From contig JACKEO010000006.1 in NCBI GenBank assembly GCA_020632955.1, forward strand, positions 165,109-229,108: DNA of 64,000 nucleotides, read 5' to 3'. Within the stretch, counting starts at the first letter, position 1. Every line of letters starts with the position of its first letter. Source of the DNA: Alphaproteobacteria bacterium (lineage in GTDB: Bacteria; Myxococcota_A; UBA796; GCA-2862545). The notes below the pieces were generated by a model, which was not told where the DNA came from, did not search any database, and worked only from the letters and a program-made list of their open reading frames with translations. Of this stretch, positions 58,994 through 64,000 are shown piece after piece. A program made the position numbers and the translations under genes.

Positions 58994-61669
58994 CTACTGG
59001 AAGTGGCTCTCGGGCGCGATCGCGCTCTCGGAGAAGTCCCACCAGTCGCTGCCGGGAGCGTCGCCATCGGTCTTGTGCCCGCCGGCACCGGCGCGGAGCA
59101 GCAGCGGGATGCCCTGGCCCGGACCGCCGTCCACCTCGCTGTGGCCCTGCTGCACGTGGACGTGCAGGTGGGGTGCCGAGGAGTTGCCCGTGTTGCCGAC
59201 GAGGCCGAGGAACTGGCCCTTGGTGACGGGCACCGGCGCGTCCAGCGTGCCCGGCCCCGGGCAGAGCGCGTCGCTCAGCGAGCCCTCCTGGAAGTGGGCG
59301 TACAGGGCGAACTCGCCGCTCACGTGGCGGATCCAGACGTGGTTGCCGCCGCCGGACTCCGCCACCTGCTCCTGGTCCTTCACGCCGGGCTCCGGGTTCT
59401 CGGTGATGTCGTTGCGGCAGCGCACGATCTCGCCGTCCTCCATCGCCACCACCGACAGGCCCCACACCGGGTGGTCCTCGTTGACGTCCGTCTCCTCGTC
59501 GATCCCTCCGCTGTGGTAGATGGACCACGACGACCCGGTCCAGCGGTGGGCCACGATGTCCAGCGCGTACCGCTGGCTCGGGCTCTTGCGGTGGCCCTGC
59601 AGGCCGCTCTCGTGGGTGTGCCCCACCGCGAGCGTGATGCCGGCGGGCAGGCTGGCGGGGTCGATGGGCAGGCCGTACCCGGGGATCATGGGCGTGTCGT
59701 GCGGCGCCAGCGGGATGTCGAAGGTGGCGGGCTGCACGAAGCCCTTGGCGTGCACGGCCACGCGCAGCGTCGTCGGCTCGTCGATCTTCAGCTCGGGATC
59801 CGGCTGCCAGAAGGTCATCGTCTCGCCGGCCGTCAGGATGGCCACGCGGTCGAGCGGACCCTCCTCCAGCCACCGCGCCGTGGTCCACTTGCCCTGGCGG
59901 CCCACGCCGAAGCCCAGGATGCGGCCGTCGGGCAGCAGCGTCAGCGCGCGCCCGTCGGCAGCGCCCAGCGCCGCGTGGTGGTGGTGGGTGCCCACGTCCG
60001 CGACCACGAAGTGGCCCGTGGTGTCGAAGCGACCGGCGGCCATGTCGGTGCCGTGGGCGTCCTTCACGAAGCCCACCGCGACCAGCTCGTCGTCCCGCTC
60101 GTGCAGGGCCTTGATCCCGCCCTCGAGGCCCAGCGGGCGCACCAGCTCCACGCCCTGGCCGCAGTCGCCCACGCACACGGCCTGGAGGTTGGCGGGCTCG
60201 GCGGACCAGCCGCTGTCGAGGCTGCCGTCGAAGCGGTAGCGCGCGATGGCCCAGTGGCGACGGGGCACGCCCTGCACCTCGCGCACGGCCCAGCCGGCGG
60301 CGTAGATGCGCTTGGCCCCCACGTCGACGTGCAGGTCGTGCACCTTCACGGCCAGGGCGCCGTCGAAGGTGACCTCCACCTTGCCGGCCTCCCCGAAGGC
60401 GGGGTCGTGTGCGCCCTCCTCGTCGAGGCGGTGCAGGTACACCCGGCAGTCCGCCTGGGCCGCCGGGCTGCCGTCGGCGCACCCCGTCCCGCTCTCCACG
60501 GCCGCGACGAAGCCGGACTTCCCGGCCTCGCTCACCGTGTCGATCGCCAGCGCCCGGCTGGGCTCGCCCGACGGGTTGCCCAGGGGCTTGAAGCCCTTGT
60601 CGCCGAAGGTGGTCACCACGTCACCCTCCCGGGTGACGAGCAGCACCAGGCCGCGCTCGCCGAAGATGCAGTCGGCGGTGCCGGCCACGGCCACCATCGC
60701 CTTGTGCTCCCAGCCCAGCCAGCCGTCGAGCTTGAGGTAGTAGGCGGCCGTCGTGGTGTCCCAGGCACCGGTGACGTCGCAGGAGTCGTGCCGGAAGCGC
60801 TGCTCGCCGAAGGGCGTGGGGGCCGAGAAGTCCTCCTCGTCCACCTCGGCGAGGCCGAAGGAGCCCCAGGCGTCGTCCTCCACCACCCGGGCACCCACGA
60901 AGACCGTGCCCTGCCCGCGCTCGATGCCGGCCGACCAGGCGTTCCGCCCGGCGAAGAGGCGCGTCTCCTGCAGGGGCGTGCCCCAGGTGGACAGGCGGGC
61001 GGCCACGAGGCGGCTTCCGCCGTCGAAGGCCGTGCCGCTCACGAAGACGTCGTCGTCCACCGTGTCGCGGAGGGCGTCAGCCCAGAAGCCCCACATGGCC
61101 CCGGTGACCTCGGGCAGGGCGCGGGTGCCCCACTCGTGGAAGTCCGCGCCGTCGAGGAAGGTCTTCATGCTGTCGTCGGTGTCCACCAGGTCGGGGAGCG
61201 ACCAGGTGTCGGTGCCCTGCCCCGTCCCCACCCAGGTGAGGTCGACGGAGGTGATCTCGACGGGGTGGTAGCCCGTGTGCTCGAAGGTCAGATCGAGGTT
61301 GCCGAGCCAGGTGACGTCGTCGTGGGCGAAGCGCGGCGAGACACGCTCGATGAGGCCGCGGCCCTCGTCGTCCACGGGCAGCACGCCCACCAGGGTGATG
61401 GGCGGCGGCGGTTGCTCCGCCAACGGCAGCGTCGGGTCCTTGGGCGGCAGGCCGTCGGGCGGCGGGGCCGTCACGTCGCCCGGGCCTCCGGTGGTGCCCC
61501 CGTCCGGCTCCCGAGTCTTGCCGGTCGGGTCGCTCGTGGCCGTGGTGGGGTCGGTGGACGCGGTCGTGCCCGCGTCCTCGGTGGTGCGGTCCTTGGTGGA
61601 CGTGGCCGGCTCCTCCTTCGTGGCGGTGCCGCCGAAGGTGAGGAGCGCGAGCAGCGTGAGGATCGACAT
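58994..61669 (-). CDS. Exported M23 peptidase-like protein with delta-60 repeats
   Basis: An 891-residue exported protein. A short signal peptide (MSILTLLALLTFGGTA) is followed by a Thr/Asp/Pro-rich linker (about 17-90), a large beta-rich middle part, and a C-terminal LytM/M23-type domain. In the middle, VVTTFGDKGF, HDPAFGEAGKVEV and DGSLDSGWS are delta-60-type repeats, which probably build a propeller. In the peptidase, QRYALDIV supplies the metal Asp and GNTGNSSAPHLHVHV the paired His (about 834 and 836), with KGQFLGLVGNTG before it. It may cut peptidoglycan or another Gly-rich polymer, or be a dead adaptor. It stands alone. Confidence 0.78.
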   Translation of the reverse strand: MSILTLLALLTFGGTATKEEPATSTKDRTTEDAGTTASTDPTTATSDPTGKTREPDGGTTGGPGDVTAPPPDGLPPKDPTLPLAEQPPPPITLVGVLPVDDEGRGLIERVSPRFAHDDVTWLGNLDLTFEHTGYHPVEITSVDLTWVGTGQGTDTWSLPDLVDTDDSMKTFLDGADFHEWGTRALPEVTGAMWGFWADALRDTVDDDVFVSGTAFDGGSRLVAARLSTWGTPLQETRLFAGRNAWSAGIERGQGTVFVGARVVEDDAWGSFGLAEVDEEDFSAPTPFGEQRFRHDSCDVTGAWDTTTAAYYLKLDGWLGWEHKAMVAVAGTADCIFGERGLVLLVTREGDVVTTFGDKGFKPLGNPSGEPSRALAIDTVSEAGKSGFVAAVESGTGCADGSPAAQADCRVYLHRLDEEGAHDPAFGEAGKVEVTFDGALAVKVHDLHVDVGAKRIYAAGWAVREVQGVPRRHWAIARYRFDGSLDSGWSAEPANLQAVCVGDCGQGVELVRPLGLEGGIKALHERDDELVAVGFVKDAHGTDMAAGRFDTTGHFVVADVGTHHHHAALGAADGRALTLLPDGRILGFGVGRQGKWTTARWLEEGPLDRVAILTAGETMTFWQPDPELKIDEPTTLRVAVHAKGFVQPATFDIPLAPHDTPMIPGYGLPIDPASLPAGITLAVGHTHESGLQGHRKSPSQRYALDIVAHRWTGSSWSIYHSGGIDEETDVNEDHPVWGLSVVAMEDGEIVRCRNDITENPEPGVKDQEQVAESGGGNHVWIRHVSGEFALYAHFQEGSLSDALCPGPGTLDAPVPVTKGQFLGLVGNTGNSSAPHLHVHVQQGHSEVDGGPGQGIPLLLRAGAGGHKTDGDAPGSDWWDFSESAIAPESHFQ

Positions 61670-61764
61670 GGGGGCCTCCTTGGCTGCCTGTTCGTGACGG
61701 CAGGGCCGAGGAGGTTCGGACCAGGGGGTGTCAGACCCGTTTCATGGAACGATCGGGCGAGGCG

Positions 61765-62649
61765 CTACCCGTCGTCGCGCAGGTCCTCGAAGCAGCCCCG
61801 CCAGGCGAGGCTCTTGTAGGTGTGCGTGAGCTCCTCGCCCTCGGCGATGTCGCGCAGGGCGCGGATCACGAAGGTGTCGTGGGCGAAGTCGCGGTCCATC
61901 TCGGTGTTGGGCTCGGTGGAGCAGTTGTAGAAGGTGGACGCCCCGGATCCGATCGCCCAGGTGGTGCGATCGGCGCTCCAGGTGAAGACGTACGGGCTGG
62001 CGTGGCCGTCGAAGCCCTCGGGCAGCCGGCGCACGATGCCCTGCTCCACCACCTCCCCCGCGGCGATCGCGCACGCGGCGTACACGCCCGCGCCCCCCTT
62101 GTCGGAGTGGTCCACGAAGACCTTCGAGCAGTCGATCAGGCCGCGCATGCCGTCCTCCACGTCGCCGCCTCCTGGCCCGACCCCGGCGCGCTGTCCAGCG
62201 TGCGCGACCTCGCCGTCCGGGTGCTGCCGCGACACGATCGACGCGAAGAAGGCCGCCACCTCGGGCTCCGAGGCCAGGTCCCGGTGCGGGAGCGCCGCGA
62301 GCCCGTCGACGAAGGACAGGCGCGCCTCCCCGTGCACCTGGAGCACCGGGGGCGCCTGCTCCGGATCGTCCAGGCTGCCCGTGGTCACCTCCACGGGTCC
62401 CCCCCAGTCGTAGGTCAACGGCGTGCCGCAGGCCGGGCAGAAGCCGCGCCGGACCCGCTGGGAGCTCCGGAACCACGCCGGCGGCCGTCGGGTCCACGCG
62501 AGCCCGTGCGCCGTGACGAAGGGACCGAAGAAGCCGCCCGTGGCCTTCTGGCACATCCGGCAGTGGCAGATCGTGGAGCGTCCGAGGCGGTCGAGCCGGT
62601 AGCGCACCGCGCCGCACTGGCACCCGCCGGTGATCCCGCCGTCCGTCAT
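61765..62649 (-). CDS. GFA domain fused to SET domain
   Basis: A 294-residue fusion in one open frame. The N-terminal domain (1 to about 115) is of the GFA/Mss4-like fold, with zinc Cys in GCQCGAVRY (10, 12), ICHCRMCQKATGG (28, 30, 33) and FCPACGTPL (71, 74). After a linker, residues 171-280 look like a SET-domain lysine methyltransferase: GGAGVYAACAIAAGEVVEQG, then FYNCSTEPNTEM (the NHSxxPN motif with Cys for His), then IAEGEELTHTYKS (the GEELxxDY motif with Thr-Tyr). SAM-binding residues seem present. Target unknown. GFA proteins act on small thiol adducts, so the pairing is odd. It stands alone, divergent from the TPR gene. Confidence 0.75.
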   Translation of the reverse strand: MTDGGITGGCQCGAVRYRLDRLGRSTICHCRMCQKATGGFFGPFVTAHGLAWTRRPPAWFRSSQRVRRGFCPACGTPLTYDWGGPVEVTTGSLDDPEQAPPVLQVHGEARLSFVDGLAALPHRDLASEPEVAAFFASIVSRQHPDGEVAHAGQRAGVGPGGGDVEDGMRGLIDCSKVFVDHSDKGGAGVYAACAIAAGEVVEQGIVRRLPEGFDGHASPYVFTWSADRTTWAIGSGASTFYNCSTEPNTEMDRDFAHDTFVIRALRDIAEGEELTHTYKSLAWRGCFEDLRDDG

Positions 62650-62742
62650 CCGCGCTCCCCGCAGGAGGAAATCCCACGACGACGTTTACACAGTGGGCCG
62701 TCGAGGCACCGGGTACCCTGAGAAGTCGGAGGGACCACCCCC

Positions 62743-63363
62743 ATGGACCACGACGCCCTGCTGGCCCGCATCCTGCGAGCGGTCGACGTGACCGCCTACC
62801 AGACGCCCACGGCGTCGGCGCCGGCAGACCAGCGCGAGGCTCTCGACGAGATCGGCCGCGACATCCGGCGCGGCCACGGCGACCCCGCCGTGCTCCGGGC
62901 CCGCATCGAGGCCCTGGAGGCCGCGGGCCGCATCGACCGCGTGCGCGCGCTGTCGGCGCTGGGCGTGCTGGCGGCGAGCCCCCAGGTGGCCGACCACGCG
63001 CTCGCGCTCCGGCTCGCCGGCGAGCAGGAGCTCGCCGCCTACGAGCTCGACCGCAGCCAGGGCGGGGGCCGGCTCAGCGCCGACCTCGCCAGCGTCGAGC
63101 GGCACCGCGGCGTCGCCTTCTTCCTGGCCGGCCAGATCGAGGCCGCCCTCGACCACTTCATCCGCGCCCTCGAGCACGAGCGCACCCCCGAGAACACCGG
63201 CAACGTGCTCGCCACGATGCTGCGCCTCGGCGAGCTCGAGGAGGCCGAGACCATCCTCGCCCGCATCCGGCGGGCCCAGCCCTCTCCCTTCGTGCTCGCC
63301 CTCGAGCACGCCATCGACACCGATCCCGATCTGGCCGCCCTGCGGTCACCGGAGGCCTCGTGA
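62743..63363 (+). CDS. TPR-like helical-repeat protein
   Basis: A 206-residue soluble helical protein. Units such as ASVERHRGVAFFLAGQIEAA, LDHFIRALEHERTPENTGNV and LATMLRLGELEEAETILARI follow tetratricopeptide spacing in the C-terminal half. The N-terminal half (1-90) is helical without clear repeats. No signal peptide. The stop overlaps the GTG of the next small gene by 4 bases, and a sigma-factor gene follows. TPR proteins next to sigma factors may act as their partners, but nothing here proves it. Confidence 0.65.
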   Translation: MDHDALLARILRAVDVTAYQTPTASAPADQREALDEIGRDIRRGHGDPAVLRARIEALEAAGRIDRVRALSALGVLAASPQVADHALALRLAGEQELAAYELDRSQGGGRLSADLASVERHRGVAFFLAGQIEAALDHFIRALEHERTPENTGNVLATMLRLGELEEAETILARIRRAQPSPFVLALEHAIDTDPDLAALRSPEAS

Positions 63364-63560
63364 GCTGGATCCTCTCCCTGCTCCTCGCCCTGCTCGGCGT
63401 GAACGACGCCGAGTCCGAGTCCGGCTGCACCCCCACCCCCGAGCCCGGCACCACCACCTGCCAGGTCGACGAGGTGGGCGTGCGGTCGTCCACGCCCAAG
63501 GCCGAGGGTCGCTCCTCGGGCCCGGCGCCCTCCTCCCCCCAGATCTCGAACGGCTTCTAG
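63360..63560 (+). CDS. Small exported peptide
   Basis: A 66-residue product from GTG 63360, coupled to the TPR gene by a 4-base overlap and ending 1 base before the next gene. VSWILSLLLALLGVNDAES looks like a short signal peptide. The remainder is low-complexity and carries two Cys (SGCTPTPEPGTTTCQVD) with Pro/Ser/Thr-rich flanks. No family is recognised. Its place between a TPR protein and a sigma factor supports it as a real gene despite its size. Confidence 0.5.
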   Translation: MSWILSLLLALLGVNDAESESGCTPTPEPGTTTCQVDEVGVRSSTPKAEGRSSGPAPSSPQISNGF

Positions 63561-63561
63561 G

Positions 63562-64000
63562 ATGGCCTCGCTCCACGCAGACCTGCGGCGCGTGCTCGCC
63601 GATCGACGCTCCCCCGAGGCGACGTCGATCTACCGCACCCTGCTCGCCTTCGCGGAGCGGCGCATCGCCACGCTCGCGCGTGGACGCTGTCGCGGCCTCC
63701 TCGCCGAGGCCGACCGGGAGGAGGTGCTGGGCGAAGTGCTCTTCCAGCTCACCGAGGGCGCGCTCGGGCGCTTCCGTGGCGAGACCATGGCCGAGCTGCT
63801 GGCCTTCGTGCGCACCATGTGCGACCGCACGGCCGTGCGCCGGGCCCAGCGCCGGCTGCGCGAGCGCCAGACGGTGGAGGATCTCGCCGCCGAGGGCACC
63901 GAGGTCTGGCGTCCCTCGTGCCTGCCGCGCCCCGACGAGGGCGTGGAGATCGAGGCCCTGTCCCCCCTCGACGAGGCCGACCGCGTCTACCTCGAGGCCC
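63562..64000 (+). CDS. RNA polymerase sigma factor (ECF-like), 3' end cut by window
   Basis: The first 146 codons of a probable sigma-70 family factor. ATG 63562 overlaps nothing and lies 1 base after the previous stop. The N-terminal part follows region 2: LLAEADREEVLGEVLFQLTE (region 2.1-2.2 with its acidic patch), GRFRGETMAELLAFVRTMCD (2.3-2.4) and the basic RRAQRRLRERQTVEDL. The last visible part, LSPLDEADRVYLEA, resembles the start of region 4. The helix-turn-helix lies beyond the edge, so the assignment is not fully secured. It is the third gene of a coupled operon. Confidence 0.65.
   Translation, partial: MASLHADLRRVLADRRSPEATSIYRTLLAFAERRIATLARGRCRGLLAEADREEVLGEVLFQLTEGALGRFRGETMAELLAFVRTMCDRTAVRRAQRRLRERQTVEDLAAEGTEVWRPSCLPRPDEGVEIEALSPLDEADRVYLEA

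Overview
The window is very GC-rich, densely packed, and reads as the chromosome of a Gram-negative, multicellular-type deltaproteobacterial lineage, most likely Myxococcota. The signs are beta-barrel outer-membrane proteins and lipoproteins, eukaryote-like Ser/Thr kinases including a pseudokinase, a sigma-54 activator, delta-60 repeat proteins, and Asp/Thr-rich tails on secreted proteins. Species cannot be set from the sequence alone. A glucosylglycerol (compatible solute) locus suggests a saline or marine habitat. Most genes sit in short operons with 1-4 base overlaps (GTGA, ATGA, TGATG). I see no rRNA, tRNA, CRISPR array, prophage or insertion sequence.

Layout. 1-5393 (+): the end of mpl, a beta-barrel protein, then three tightly coupled genes for a class III aminotransferase, a LuxE-like acyl-protein synthetase and a LuxC-like acyl reductase, which together could turn a carboxylic acid into an aldehyde and then an amine. 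5397-9161: an unusual sigma-70 factor, a lipase-like hydrolase, a polyprenyl-synthase-like protein without its catalytic aspartates, and a small membrane protein. 9204-12685: a heterodimeric ABC exporter. 12690-17638 (-): miaB, a CPBP intramembrane protease and a two-gene ABC system, preceded by an unknown membrane-anchored protein. 17744-21420: a lipoprotein of alpha/beta-hydrolase shape lacking the nucleophile serine, then a patch of lower GC with orphan genes and one frameshifted reading frame.

21692-35365: a membrane-anchored pseudokinase and PepA, an active Ser/Thr kinase with RlmE and EngB, two outer-membrane proteins, a small unknown gene, then a metallophosphoesterase, MtnA and Lon. 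35664-42183 (-): an operon-like run from a sigma-54 activator with a dead receiver domain through an aldehyde dehydrogenase, an SGNH hydrolase, an APH-fold kinase and a lipoprotein to a Rieske oxygenase. 42307-44235 (+): an acyl-CoA dehydrogenase. 44260-49762 (-): a glucosylglycerol locus with a GH13_18 phosphorylase, a HAD phosphatase, GgpS and a sodium/sugar symporter. 49889-50856 (+): an MBL-fold hydrolase and a Cys-rich lipoprotein.

51133-58778 (-): a seven-gene, translationally coupled arginine operon, argG - P-loop protein - argC - argD - argF' - argB - argH. Its carbamoyltransferase is of the N-acyl-ornithine type, and neither argA/argJ nor argE is present, so the unassigned P-loop protein in second place deserves attention. 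58994-64000: a secreted M23 peptidase with delta-60 repeats, a GFA-SET domain fusion, and an operon of a TPR-like protein, a small exported peptide and a sigma factor cut off by the window end.

Two copies of a roughly 250-bp element with 20-bp inverted ends fill two of the larger gaps between convergent genes, at 35380 and 50870. The main candidates for new biology are the acid-to-amine gene set, the P-loop protein of the arginine operon, the GFA-SET fusion, and the group of degraded enzymes (prenyl synthase, kinase, receiver and hydrolase).
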